This document shows, in pieces, positions 6,171 through 15,191 of a stretch of DNA of 15,191 nucleotides (positions within the stretch are counted from its first letter, which is position 1; each line of letters starts with the position of its first letter). Origin of the DNA: JAFARZ01 sp035651595. Its GTDB lineage: Bacteria > Actinomycetota > Actinomycetes > Streptosporangiales > Streptosporangiaceae. The DNA lies in contig DASRFJ010000039.1 of the NCBI GenBank assembly GCA_035651595.1, positions 1 to 15,191 on the forward strand, in the 5' to 3' direction. A program made the position numbers and the translations under genes. The notes below the pieces were generated by a model. That model worked only from the letters and a program-made list of their open reading frames with translations. It was not told the origin of the DNA and searched no databases.

Positions 6171-6926
6171 TCAGGGCTGGTAGCGGTAGCCCATGCCGGG
6201 CTCGGTGAGCAGGTGGCGGGGTCGGGCCGGGATGTCTTCGAGCTTGCGGCGCAGGCGCGCCATGTGGAAGCGCAGGTAGTTGGTGCGCTGCTGGAAGCCG
6301 GGGCCCCACACGCCGGTGAGCAGCTGGGTGGAGCTGACGAGCTGGCCGGGGCGCTGCAGCAGCTGCTCGAGGATCCGCCATTCGGTCGGGGTCAGCCGCA
6401 GGACCTCCGGCTCGTCGCCGGGTTCGGCGGCGGTTACCCGGTGCGCGACCAGGTCGACGAGCCACCGTCCGATGATCGCCTGGCGGGGTTGCTCGTGCGC
6501 CACGTCGCCTTCGTCGCGGCGCAGCGCCGCCCGCAGCCGGGCCAGCAGCTCGGCCATCGCGAACGGCTTGGTCACGTAGTCGTCGGCGCCGACGTCCAGC
6601 GCGCCGATCTTGTCGCCGGGTGAGATCCGGCCGGACAGCACGATGATCGGCGCCCGGTACCAGCGGCGCAGCTCGACGATCACCTCGGTGCCGTCGATGT
6701 CCGGCAGGCCGAGGTCCAGGATGATTGCGTCCGGCGGGTGGCTGGCTGCCAGCGCCAGGGCCTCCCGCCCGGTGCGGGCGGCCAGCACGTCGTACTGTCT
6801 GGCCCGCAGGTTGATCCGCAGGGCGCGCTGCAGCTCGGCCTGGTCCTCCACGACGAGGACCAGGCTCCCCGAGCCCGGCCGCGGGTCAACCGTCCGGGCC
6901 TGGGGAGCATCTTCGGCTGGTGTCAT
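6171..6926 (-). CDS. kdpE: KdpE, OmpR-family response regulator of the K+ uptake operon
   Basis: KdpE activates kdpFABC when K+ or osmotic conditions demand, after phosphotransfer from KdpD. The receiver domain has the acidic pair Glu27-Asp28 (VLVVEDQ), phospho-acceptor Asp71 (AIILDLGLPDIDG), Ser98 (IIVLSGR) and Lys120 (DDYVTKPF). The C-terminal winged helix is the OmpR type (LRLTPTEWRILEQLLQRPGQ, then the YLRFHMARLRRKLE recognition region and EPGMGYRY). The length of 251 aa from ATG 6926 is slightly longer than usual because of an N-terminal extension of about 20 residues. A start at 6977 would overlap kdpC by 41 nt, so 6926, 10 nt after the kdpC stop, is preferred; neither has a good ribosome site. 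Normally kdpD lies next to kdpE, but here it is absent and only a fragment exists on the far side of the operon. Confidence 0.93.
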   Translation of the reverse strand: MTPAEDAPQARTVDPRPGSGSLVLVVEDQAELQRALRINLRARQYDVLAARTGREALALAASHPPDAIILDLGLPDIDGTEVIVELRRWYRAPIIVLSGRISPGDKIGALDVGADDYVTKPFAMAELLARLRAALRRDEGDVAHEQPRQAIIGRWLVDLVAHRVTAAEPGDEPEVLRLTPTEWRILEQLLQRPGQLVSSTQLLTGVWGPGFQQRTNYLRFHMARLRRKLEDIPARPRHLLTEPGMGYRYQP

Positions 6927-6936
6927 GGCGGCGGGG

Positions 6937-7590
6937 TCAGCCAGCGGACTGGCCCGGCAGCTGGTCGAGCGCGACATTCAGCAGCAGCACGTTCACCCGC
7001 GGCTCACCGAGGAAACCGAGCGCCCGCGACTGGGTGTACTTGGCCACCAGGGACTTGACCTGCGACAGCGGCAGGTTCCTTGCCGCGGCGACCCTGGCCT
7101 CCTGGTCGGCCGCGTTCTGCGGCGAGATGTACGGGTCGAGCCCGGAGCCGGAGGTGGTGACCGCGTCTGGCGGTATCTGCGACTGCGGCACGTGGTTGAA
7201 CGCGGCGTACGCCGCCTTGTAACCCTGGATGTTCTTCAGCAGCGTGGTGTTGTTCGTCCCGAGGTTGGACGCACCCGAGAGGTTCGGGTCGCAGCCGTAC
7301 TTGCTCGTGCCCGGGCCGGGTGACGTCGACGAGCTCGCCGTGGACGGCCGCGGCTGGAAGTACTTCGGCAGCGGGTTGCCCTTCGAGTCCGTGAACTCCT
7401 GGCAGAGCAGGCTCGACCCCACTACCGTGCCGTTAACCTTCACCAGCGAGCCGTTGGCCTGGTTATGGAAGGCGGCCTGGGCGACGCCCAGCATCGCCAG
7501 CGGGTAGATGGCGCCGCAGATGAGGGTGAAGACGATCATCGCGCGGAGCGCGGCCAGGTGCTGGCCGATCCACATGGGCAGACGTGACAT
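6937..7590 (-). CDS. kdpC: KdpC, K+-transporting ATPase chaperone subunit
   Basis: KdpC is the single-span subunit of the KdpFABC complex that stabilises nucleotide binding by KdpB and links it to KdpA. The product (217 aa from ATG 7590) starts MSRLPMWIGQHLAALR and has one membrane helix (MIVFTLICGAIYPLAMLGVAQAAF, about 18-41, interrupted here only by family-typical small residues). Conserved KdpC blocks follow: GSSLLCQEF, PKYFQPRPS, SGASNLGTNN, IPPDAVTTSGSGLDPYISP and LGFLGEPRVNVLLLN. An Ser/Thr/Pro-rich insertion (STASSSTSPGPGTS) after the PRPS block is typical of actinobacterial copies. Its ATG begins 2 nt after the kdpB stop, showing tight coupling. It looks intact. Confidence 0.95.
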   Translation of the reverse strand: MSRLPMWIGQHLAALRAMIVFTLICGAIYPLAMLGVAQAAFHNQANGSLVKVNGTVVGSSLLCQEFTDSKGNPLPKYFQPRPSTASSSTSPGPGTSKYGCDPNLSGASNLGTNNTTLLKNIQGYKAAYAAFNHVPQSQIPPDAVTTSGSGLDPYISPQNAADQEARVAAARNLPLSQVKSLVAKYTQSRALGFLGEPRVNVLLLNVALDQLPGQSAG

Positions 7591-7592
7591 GT

Positions 7593-9718
<2,126 letters not shown>

Positions 9719-9719
<1 letters not shown>

Positions 9720-11380
9720 TAGTGCAGTCCCTCTGCGAACGGACCCAGCGCGAGCGCCGGGAAGAAGGTGAGGCCGACGATGATGATGACCACGCCGAGC
9801 ACCATGCCGACGAACAGCGGCTTGTGCGTCGGCATGGTGCCGGCCGACGCCGGGGTGCTTTGCTGTCTGGCCAGCGACCCGGCCAGGCCGAGAGCGAAGA
9901 TCTCCGGCACGAACCTGCCGAGCAGCATCACGATGCCGCCGGTGACCTGATACCAGGTCGCGGCCGTGCCCAGGCCCGCGAACGCCGATCCGTTGTTGTT
10001 GGCCATCGACGCGTAGGCGTACATGATCTCCGACAGGCCATGGGGGCCAGGATTCAGGATCACGCTCCGCGGCACCTTGAACGCCAGCGACAAGCCGGCG
10101 AAGACCAGCACGATCGTCGGCATCGTGAGCATGTACAGCGCGGCGTACTTCATCTCGGTCGGGCGGATCTTCTTGCCGAGGTACTCCGGCGTGCGGCCGA
10201 CCATCAGCCCGCCGACGAACACCGTGATGACCGCGAGGATCAAGATGCCGTACAGGCCGGCGCCGACGCCGCCCGGGGCGACCTCGCCGGTCATGATGTT
10301 GAACAGCACCATGCCGCCGCCGAACGGGGTGAACGAGTCGTGGAACGAGTTCACCGCGCCGGTCGAGGTCACCGTCGTCGACGCGGCGAACAGCGACGAC
10401 CCCGGAATGCCGAACGCGACGTTCTTGCCCTCCATCGCGGCCCCGGCCGCCTTCGCCGCGATGCCCGCGCCCTGGTGCTCGAAGAAGCTGACCAGCGAGA
10501 CCGACGCGATCCAGAAGATCGCCATCACCGACAGGATCGCGTAGCCCTGCCGGTTGTCCTTCACCATCCTGCCGAACGTGCGGCACAGCGAGAACGGGAC
10601 CAGCAGGATCAGGAAGACCTCGAACCAGTCGGTGAACGGGTTCGGGTTCTCGAACGGATGGGCCGAGTTGGCGTTGTAGAACCCGCCGCCGTTGTTGAAC
10701 ATCTCCTTGATGACCTCTTGCGAGGCCACCGGGCCGCCGACCATGTTCTGCGACGAACCGGTCACCGTGTGGATGACGTGCGTCGCGGTGAAGTTGTCCA
10801 CCGCGCCGCCGGCCACCAGGACCAGCCCGCCGATGACCGACAGCGGGAGCGCTATCCGGATCACGATCCGGGTCAGGTCCACCCAGAAGTTGCCGAGCCG
10901 GTCGGTGCGCGACCGGACGAAACCGCGGACCATCGCGATCGCGACCGCGATGCCGACCGCGCCCGAGACGAAGTTCTGCACGGTGAGGCCCGACATCTGG
11001 GTCAGGTAGCCCATCGTCGTCTCGCCGGAGTAGTTCTGCCAGTTGGTGTTCGTGGTGAACGAAGCGGCGGTGTTCCAGGCCGTATCCGGTGTCACGCCGG
11101 GCATGCCGTTGGACAGGAACAGGTGGCCCTGGAGCCGCTCGAAGCCGTACACGAACAGCACCGAAAGCGCGGAGAACGCCAGCATGGACCGCAGGTACAC
11201 GCTCCACCGCATGTCCGCCCGGGCGTCCACGCCCATCGTGCGGTAGATCGCCTTCTCCACTCGCCAGTCCTTATCGGACGTGACGACGCGGGCCATGTAA
11301 TCGCCCAGCGGCCGGTAGCAGACCGCCAGTGCCAGGATCAGCAGGCCGACCTGCAAGAAGCCGGCGAGAGAACCGCTCAC
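9719..11380 (-). CDS. kdpA: KdpA, K+-binding and translocating subunit
   Basis: KdpA forms the K+ selectivity pore of the KdpFABC complex and belongs to the superfamily of K+ transporters with four pore loops. The 553-aa product starts at GTG 11380 after GAGAGG, overlapping the kdpF stop (TAGTG). All four pore loops are visible: NTAASFTTNTNW (103-114), NNGGGFYNANSAHPFENPN (229-247), GAVNSFHDSFTPFGGG (341-356) and MANNNGSAFAGLG (459-471). About ten hydrophobic membrane segments alternate with them, beginning LAGFLQVGLLILALAVCYRP. Length is as expected (about 550-560). The gene looks intact and is coupled to kdpB by TAATG. Confidence 0.97.
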
Positions 11381-11469
11381 TAGAACCTCTCGGGATTAAT
11401 CAGGGCCACCACCAGGTAGATGGTGAGCACGATGCCGGCGATCAGGCCGATCCAGTTCTCAGCGCTCAA
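11380..11469 (-). CDS. kdpF: KdpF, small stabilising membrane subunit (TTG start)
   Basis: A 29-aa hydrophobic peptide is encoded from TTG 11469: it begins MSAENWIGLIAGIVL and ends VVALINPERF, the usual KdpF ending ('L.PERF'). A single membrane helix spans about residues 6-23. In E. coli KdpF sits in the KdpFABC complex and stabilises it. The TTG start is inferred because no ATG or GTG lies in frame before the conserved 'AEN' and because AGGGGG lies upstream at suitable distance. Its stop TAG shares its G with the kdpA GTG (TAGTG). Genes of this size are easily missed by automatic annotation. Confidence 0.88.
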   Translation of the reverse strand: MSAENWIGLIAGIVLTIYLVVALINPERF

Positions 11470-11548
11470 AGCGCTCGACCCCCTTGACCAGGAGGATCAG
11501 CACGGCGAAGACGACGATCGTCAAGCCGACATACAGCAGGTCGTTCAC
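11459..11548 (-). CDS. 29-aa membrane peptide leading the kdp operon
   Basis: GTG 11548, behind GGAGA and a 6-nt spacer, encodes a 29-aa peptide beginning MNDLLYVGLTIVVFAV and ending LLVKGVERFER. It is a single hydrophobic helix with a basic C-terminus, so probably inserted with its tail in the cytoplasm. Its last codons overlap the kdpF start by 11 nt in another frame, which suggests coupled translation. Similar short 'DLLYV...KGVERL' peptides precede kdpF in other actinomycetes as far as I recall, but I know of no assigned function. It could be an additional KdpFABC-associated peptide or a translated leader. Confidence 0.7.
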   Translation of the reverse strand: MNDLLYVGLTIVVFAVLILLVKGVERFER

Positions 11549-11616
11549 GGTGTCTCCAAGTGATATGCCGCTCGTAATGCGCAAGGGTCACATCGGCCGC
11601 CTGAGCAGCTATCAGT

Positions 11617-11648
11617 AAAGGTCCCGGAATTCCCCCAGAAAAGGTCCC
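11617..11648. promoter_or_regulatory. Direct repeat AAAGGTCCC in the kdp/kdpD intergenic region, candidate KdpE site
   Basis: The 259-bp region between the kdp leader peptide (start 11548) and the kdpD relic (11808) contains AAAGGTCCC twice (11617-11625 and 11640-11648), with starts 23 bp apart (about two helical turns) and the palindrome GGAATTCC between them. Direct repeats at this spacing are how OmpR-type dimers such as KdpE bind. The site lies 70-100 nt upstream of the first kdp cistron. Assignment to KdpE is inference; no clear -35/-10 pair was found for either direction. Confidence 0.35.
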
Positions 11649-11807
11649 TCGCAGGATCCATGCGGACGGTGCAAGTTTCCTAACAGAACCCATGCGCCCG
11701 GGCGTATTCTCCAGGGGCGGAACGGCTGCGCAGGTGAGTGACACGCCGGTCAGTCCTAGCGAACGCGGCGCAGCCCTGGCGGGTGACCAGTGGGGCATGC
11801 TGGAGGT

Positions 11808-12542
11808 ATGAAGCGTGGCCAGCTCCGCATCTATCTCGGTGCCGCACCGGGGGTGGGCAAGACCTACGCGATGCTCGCCGAGGGGCATCGCCGGCGTGAC
11901 CGCGGCACCGACGTGGTCGCCGGGTTCGTGGAGACCTACGGCCGGAAGCTGACGGCGCAGCTCGCCGAGGGCCTGGAGACGACCCCCCGCCGGGTGATGA
12001 CGTACCGGGGCGCCAGCTTCGAGGAGCTGGATATCGATGCGCTGCTGACGCGCCACCCGGAGGTCGCGCTGGTCGATGAACTGGCGCACACCAACGTGCC
12101 CGGCTCGCGTAACGCCAAGCGGTGGCAGGACGTGGAGGAGCTGCTGGCGGCCGGGATCAATGTCATCTCGACGGTGAACATCCAGCACCTGGAGTCCCTC
12201 AACGACGTGGTGGAGAAGATCACCGGTGTGCCGCAGCGGGAGCGGATCCGGACGCGGTGGTGCGCGCCGCGGACCAGATCGAGGCCGTGGACATGCCACC
12301 CGAGGCGCTGCGGCGGCGGATGGCGCACGGCAACGTCTACCCGCGGGAGAAGATCGACGCGGCGCTGTCCAACTACTTTCCAGGTCGGTAACCACACCGC
12401 GCTGCGTGAGCTCGCCCTGCTGTGGGTCGTCGCTGGCACTGGTCTAGACCAATGCCAGCGTACAGTCCTTGGCTGGCAGAGGTATTGCTGGCCGCCGTGT
12501 GGTGATGATAGCCGCGCCCGGAGTCAGGCAGAAGCGACCTGA
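11808..12542 (+). pseudogene. kdpD: kdpD relic: N-terminal KdpD domain only, with two frameshifts
   Basis: The frame from ATG 11808 (or GTG 11790) gives the KdpD N-terminal sensor domain: Walker A GAAPGVGKT (11-19), ETYGRK, ALVDELAHTNVPGSRNAKRW, and STVNIQHLESLNDVVEKITG. After ATC 12246 one C is missing from a CCC run, so the true continuation (PDAVVRAADQIEAVDMPPEAL up to ALSNYF) lies in another frame. Near 12377 one T is inserted, restoring the first frame for VGNHTALRELALLWV. Homology ends abruptly there, at about 12427, where the sequence enters a palindrome and meaningless residues until TGA 12542. The USP-like domain, four membrane helices, HisKA and ATPase domains (about 640 of about 850 aa) are absent. 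The relic is divergent from kdpFABC and far from kdpE. The two 1-bp indels lie in homopolymers and could be sequencing errors; the truncation cannot. Confidence 0.85.
12431..12460. promoter_or_regulatory. 30-bp near-perfect palindrome with DasR-type operator core at the kdpD breakpoint
   Basis: Positions 12431-12460 form a palindrome with one mismatched pair, centred on TGGTCTAGACCA. The central 16 bp (ACTGGTCTAGACCAAT, 12438-12453) closely match the DasR-responsive element of streptomycetes, bound by the GntR-family repressor DasR of N-acetylglucosamine and chitin metabolism. The outer arms (CGCTGGCA/TGCCAGCG) extend the symmetry. A possible -10 (TACAGT, 12461-12466) follows directly. It sits exactly where kdpD homology ends, and no GlcNAc-related gene is visible downstream. 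It may have arrived with the foreign DNA, or may act as a hairpin. Confidence 0.55.
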
Positions 12543-12630
12543 CACGGTCAGTGATCCCTGCGGGCAGCGCCCGGATTTGGATTCGGGGACGGCTTCAGAT
12601 ATCCCGACGTGCGCCAGGCGGACTCGTGCA

Positions 12631-12656
12631 GCCTGCTTAGGGTGCTAGGTGCAGGC
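12631..12656 (-). terminator. Hairpin downstream of the abiE pair, candidate terminator
   Basis: GCCTGC (12631-12636) pairs with GCAGGC (12651-12656) around a 14-nt loop, 34 nt after the abiEii stop on the minus strand. There is no T-run, so evidence is modest. The remaining sequence from 12543 to 12689 shows no supported gene. Confidence 0.3.
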
Positions 12657-12689
12657 AGTCGGCCGTGCATCGTGCTCCGAAGGGGCCGG

Positions 12690-13595
12690 CTATGGAGCCT
12701 GCCAGGTTCTGGTGGCGGGGTTCCAGGTGCGGCCGTGCACGGCGCCGGCCGCCAGGGGGTCGGCGAACGTGGTGACGGTGGCGACGAGGTCGGCGAAGGT
12801 TGCGGGGTGGTTTTCGGCTGCGTGGCCTTGGCGTCGTCGCCATGCGGTGTAGGGGGCTTGGCGCCGGGTCGGAAGGTCGGAGACTGCTTCGCTGAGCGGG
12901 CGCAGCTGGATGCCGCGGTGGCTGGCGGTGTTGCGCAGTGCGGTGGTGAGCTCGTCGCCGTCGAGGTGGTGGCGGGTGATGAGCTGGTGGAGGTCGGCGT
13001 AGTCGCGGTCGCGGGTGTTGAGGTCGCCGAGGGCGATGGCGGTGGAGAGCTTCTCGGCGATGACGGTGGCGATGGGGTAGCCGTAGAGGGTGAAGGTCTC
13101 ATCGCTGAGGTACTGGGGGTATTCGATGGGTGCCGGGGCGGGGGTGACGGGATCGCCGAAGCTGACGTCGAGTTGCAGTTTCAGGCGTGCGCGGCTGAGG
13201 GTGGCGTTCATGGCCAGGCGCAGGCCGTGGTACTCGTCGTCTTGGCGGATGGGCACGGTGGTGAGGGTGCCGGGTTCGAAGGTGACGCCGTCGTCGACGG
13301 CGGTGGCGGCGATCTGGGTGATGCGGCGGATGATCTCTTGCTCGTCGCCGGGGAACGCCCGGCCGAGGATGTCGATGTCGCGGGTGACGCGGCGCGCGCC
13401 GAACTGGGCGAGCAGGAGCCCGCCCTTGAGGACGAAGTGCTGCCGACCGAGTGGGTGGATGCTGACGCGGTAGAGGAAGCGTTCGAGCAGGTACTCGAGC
13501 ATGACCTGGTCGGTGGGTGCGCCGGTGCGGCGGGCGAGGTTGCGCAGGTCGTTGTAGATGCGGCCTGCAGTCGTGTCGCGGGCGGGGCTGGGCAT
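12690..13595 (-). CDS. abiEii: AbiEii-type nucleotidyltransferase toxin
   Basis: This 301-aa protein (ATG 13595) belongs to the AbiEii/AbiGii toxin family, nucleotidyltransferases related to DNA polymerase beta that stop growth upon phage infection. Family motifs are present in order: HFVLKGGLLL (Lys57, Gly58, Gly59) followed by RRVTRDIDIL with the metal-binding Asp73 and Asp75; KLQLDVSFGD (Asp143); and IATVIAEKLSTAI (Glu181, Lys182) with DLNTRDRDYADLHQL (Arg195 to Asp201). The length fits the family (about 280-310). The start is fixed by translational overlap with the antitoxin stop (TGATG); the same frame is open upstream but that part is only the shadow of the antitoxin gene. In characterised type IV systems the toxin acts on its own cellular target and AbiEi represses transcription. 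All motifs look intact. Confidence 0.9.
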   Translation of the reverse strand: MPSPARDTTAGRIYNDLRNLARRTGAPTDQVMLEYLLERFLYRVSIHPLGRQHFVLKGGLLLAQFGARRVTRDIDILGRAFPGDEQEIIRRITQIAATAVDDGVTFEPGTLTTVPIRQDDEYHGLRLAMNATLSRARLKLQLDVSFGDPVTPAPAPIEYPQYLSDETFTLYGYPIATVIAEKLSTAIALGDLNTRDRDYADLHQLITRHHLDGDELTTALRNTASHRGIQLRPLSEAVSDLPTRRQAPYTAWRRRQGHAAENHPATFADLVATVTTFADPLAAGAVHGRTWNPATRTWQAP

Positions 13596-14206
13596 CAGGC
13601 GAGTACCGCTTCGATGGCCGGACGGATGGCAGGCATTCCGCCGAGTTCGCGCGCCGCCCGTTGCAGGTCGGCAACGCCTTGCTGGCCGGTGCGCCGCAGG
13701 TACCGGTTGAGTGCGGATAGGGCGAGGCTGCGCCCTTCGGCTCGGCCCAGGCGCATGGCGTCGACGACCGCCCGGGCGGCGCTGTAGACCGGTACCGTCT
13801 CGCCGGGTGCCACCTCGAAGCGCTCGACAGCGAAGCCGAAGGTGCCGGCGGCGTACTGGGAGACTTTCGTCGGCGGGTAGCTGATGGAGGGGCGGTGGGA
13901 GCCGCGGGGCACGGCGATGTGCACCTGGTGGGGGATGTCGTCGATCAGTTCGTGCAGGCTCAGGGCAGATTCTCCGCACACCACCGCATGGGGGGCCCTC
14001 GTGCAGGCGGCGAGCAGATCGAGGTGCGCGGTGGGCTCAGCGTCGGCGCGCCGGTAGACGCCGCGCGAGAGCTCGTCGATCTCACCCGCCCCCCGGAGCC
14101 TCGCCAGGTCGCGCGGAGAAAGCGCGGCGGCGGACGCCGCGCGCGCGGTAAACGTAGGCGGAAGGTGCGAGAGGCGCTCCGACAGGCGCTCCTCAAAAGA
14201 AGCCAT
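13595..14206 (-). CDS. abiEi: AbiEi-type antitoxin and autorepressor
   Basis: The 203-aa product (ATG 14206, MASFEERLSERL) has the AbiEi plan: an N-terminal winged helix (ALSPRDLARLRGAGEIDELSRGVYRR) for DNA binding, then the conserved middle (VCGESALSLHELIDDIPHQVHIAVPRGS) and a C-terminal antitoxin domain (VYSAARAVVDAMRL and onward to the end). Known AbiEi proteins bind inverted repeats in their own promoter and counter AbiEii without a stable complex. The start at 14206 rather than 14257 is chosen because a -10-like TAGGAT ends 7 nt before it on the minus strand, implying leaderless translation, and because the residues before it are not protein-like. Its TGA overlaps the toxin ATG (TGATG). 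A domain search would decide the exact AbiEi subfamily. Confidence 0.85.
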   Translation of the reverse strand: MASFEERLSERLSHLPPTFTARAASAAALSPRDLARLRGAGEIDELSRGVYRRADAEPTAHLDLLAACTRAPHAVVCGESALSLHELIDDIPHQVHIAVPRGSHRPSISYPPTKVSQYAAGTFGFAVERFEVAPGETVPVYSAARAVVDAMRLGRAEGRSLALSALNRYLRRTGQQGVADLQRAARELGGMPAIRPAIEAVLA

Positions 14207-14212
14207 GTATTG

Positions 14213-14243
14213 AATCCTACCCAGTAAAGCTAAGGTTGGGTAG
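14213..14243 (-). promoter_or_regulatory. abiE promoter with inverted-repeat operator
   Basis: CTACCCA (14217-14223) and TGGGTAG (14237-14243) form a perfect 7-bp inverted repeat with a 13-nt spacer just upstream of abiEi. On the minus strand the copy nearest the gene reads TGGGTAGGAT, so it overlaps a TAGGAT -10 box 7 nt before the ATG. Binding there by the AbiEi winged helix would block transcription, as in other AbiE systems. Position and symmetry are seen; the role is inferred. Confidence 0.5.
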
Positions 14244-14257
14244 TTTTGAATGCACAT

Positions 14258-14444
14258 CAGGTCGAGTTCGCCTGTACCGCCCGAATACTCGATCGGCTCA
14301 TTGACCTGCGCTTTCGCTGGCGCAGCTCGTGCCGCGCCAGGGCTGGGCTAAGGTCTTTCCGTAACGCCGACGACGCTGCTGGCTGGCGCCGCCTGTGCCG
14401 CTCGAATATAGGATTCCGGCTGTGACCGGGGGCGTTTCGGGACA
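14258..14444. other. Stretch between abiE and the transposase; IS end expected here
   Basis: No gene is supported. The left end of the insertion element should lie between the abiE promoter and the transposase stop at 14445, but with only one end in the window the terminal inverted repeat and any target duplication cannot be identified. Confidence 0.3.
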
Positions 14445-15191
14445 TCATGCGGCGCGGGCGTATTCGTTGATCAGGCCGCCCAGGACTGGCCTCCGTACGA
14501 TCCGTGCGTGGTCGAGGTCGGCAACGGTGAGGTGACCGCTGTCGGGCTCGCCGTCCGGGATGTGCTGGGCGATGCCCTGATGAGGCCTGGCTGTGTTGTA
14601 GTGCATCTGGTACTGAGACAGGATGGTGCGAAGATGGTCTTCGCCGAGGATCAGCACGCGGTCCAGGATCTCGTGGCGCCAGGTGCCGGCCAGGCGCTCG
14701 CGGATCGCGTTCATCCGCGGCGCCTGGACGGCAGTGAGCACGATCCTGGTGCCGGCGGCATGGAAGACCGCATCGAAGGAGGCGGTGAAGTTTGATCCGC
14801 GATCGCGGATGAGGAACCTGATGTCTTCGAACCGCTCGCCGAGGGATGCAGCGAGGTTGCGTGCCTGCTGTGCTGTCCAGTCTCCGGTCGGGTGCGCGGT
14901 GATGCCGCCCAGGTGCATCTGGCGGGTACCGTGCTCGATGAATACCAGCACATACAGGCGCTTGAGCAACACCGTGTCCACGTGCAGGAAGTCGACCGCG
15001 AGGATCCCGGCGGCCTGGTCTGCCAGGAACTGCCGCCAGGTCGGCCCGGACCGGCGTGGTGCCGGGTCGATGCCCGCCGCGTGCAGGATCTCCCACACGG
15101 TGGACGGCGCGACCCTCACGCTGAGCTTGATGAGCTCACCGTGGATGCGGCGATGGCCCCACAGCGGATTCTCCCTCGCCAGGCGGATCAC
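14445..15191 (-). mobile_element. DDE transposase (IS3/IS481-like integrase core), N-terminus beyond right edge
   Basis: The minus strand reads open from the window edge to TGA at 14447-14445 (248 codons visible). It begins in the HTH-like region preceding the catalytic core (NPLWGHRRIHGELIKL, then VAPSTVWEILHAAGI). The rve core follows: first Asp in ILAVDFLHVDT, second Asp in FLIRDRGSNFTASFDAVF, and Glu in APRMNAIRERLAGTW, 34 residues after the second Asp. The C-terminal block HYNTARPHQGIAQHIPDG is also typical. These residues are intact, so the transposase may be active, though its start and helix-turn-helix lie outside the window. It catalyses cut-and-paste or copy-out movement of its IS. 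Family (IS3 or IS481) needs the N-terminus and ends. It lies directly beside the abiE pair, a likely contributor to that island's arrival. Confidence 0.88.

Noticed and set aside
11549..11807. c-di-AMP (ydaO-type) riboswitch upstream of kdp
   Set aside because: The short leader before the first cistron lacks the conserved motifs expected of that class; no match could be made by eye.
12246..12391. Programmed ribosomal frameshifting in kdpD
   Set aside because: Neither site is a classical slippery heptamer, two shifts of opposite sign would be required, and the gene is truncated anyway; mutation or sequencing error is simpler.
12609..13787. A 392-codon plus-strand frame opposite abiEii
   Set aside because: Gly/Val-rich antisense of the toxin gene with no family features.
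13595..13979. N-terminal extension of the AbiEii frame
   Set aside because: It overlaps abiEi in another frame and is Arg/Pro-rich; the TGATG junction fixes the start at 13595.
14257..15096. A 279-codon minus-strand frame overlapping the transposase
   Set aside because: Arg/Pro/His-rich shadow of the transposase frame, which carries the full DDE signature.

Overview
The window is high-GC DNA from an actinomycete (Actinomycetota). This rests on codon usage dominated by G/C third positions, frequent GTG starts, two starts that look leaderless, and recognisable actinobacterial families: a STAS anti-sigma antagonist, a short 'SWxFLTNHAQVLL' winged-helix regulator, a DUF3592 membrane protein, and a kdp operon led by tiny membrane peptides. 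Genus cannot be fixed from the sequence alone.

Left part (1-6141): a mixed accessory region. On the minus strand, a STAS-domain protein runs off the left edge, preceded by a possible small Arg/Pro-rich protein and a 60-nt nested hairpin. On the plus strand come a winged-helix regulator overlapping a coiled-coil protein of unknown function, a decayed tyrosine-recombinase gene (12-bp tandem duplication, frameshift, missing C-terminal catalytic half), and a secreted protein in a locally AT-richer island closed by strong hairpins. A leaderless-type gene with a Cys/His tail, a small minus-strand membrane protein that may be a DUF2254 remnant, a DUF3592 protein and a short membrane-anchored protein follow.

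Centre (6171-11548, minus strand): the high-affinity K+ uptake operon, in the order 29-aa membrane peptide - kdpF - kdpA - kdpB - kdpC - kdpE. The cistrons are tightly coupled (TAGTG and TAATG overlaps, a 2-nt gap, a 10-nt gap). KdpA and KdpB keep their filter and catalytic motifs, so the pump looks functional. The response regulator KdpE follows kdpC directly, with no kdpD between them.

Right part (11549-15191): a 259-bp intergenic region separates the kdp operon from a divergent kdpD relic. The relic keeps only the N-terminal KdpD domain, carries two compensating 1-bp indels, and stops at a 30-bp near-perfect palindrome whose core matches the DasR (GlcNAc-regulator) operator. Beyond it lies an abiEi-abiEii type IV toxin-antitoxin/abortive-infection pair on the minus strand with a candidate autoregulatory inverted repeat, then a DDE transposase truncated by the window edge. 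The simplest reading is that insertion or rearrangement replaced most of kdpD with unrelated DNA, leaving KdpE without its usual sensor. No clearly new multi-gene system was found. The best leads are the broken kdpD with the operator-like palindrome at its breakpoint, the unannotated small peptides ahead of kdpA, and the AbiE island.
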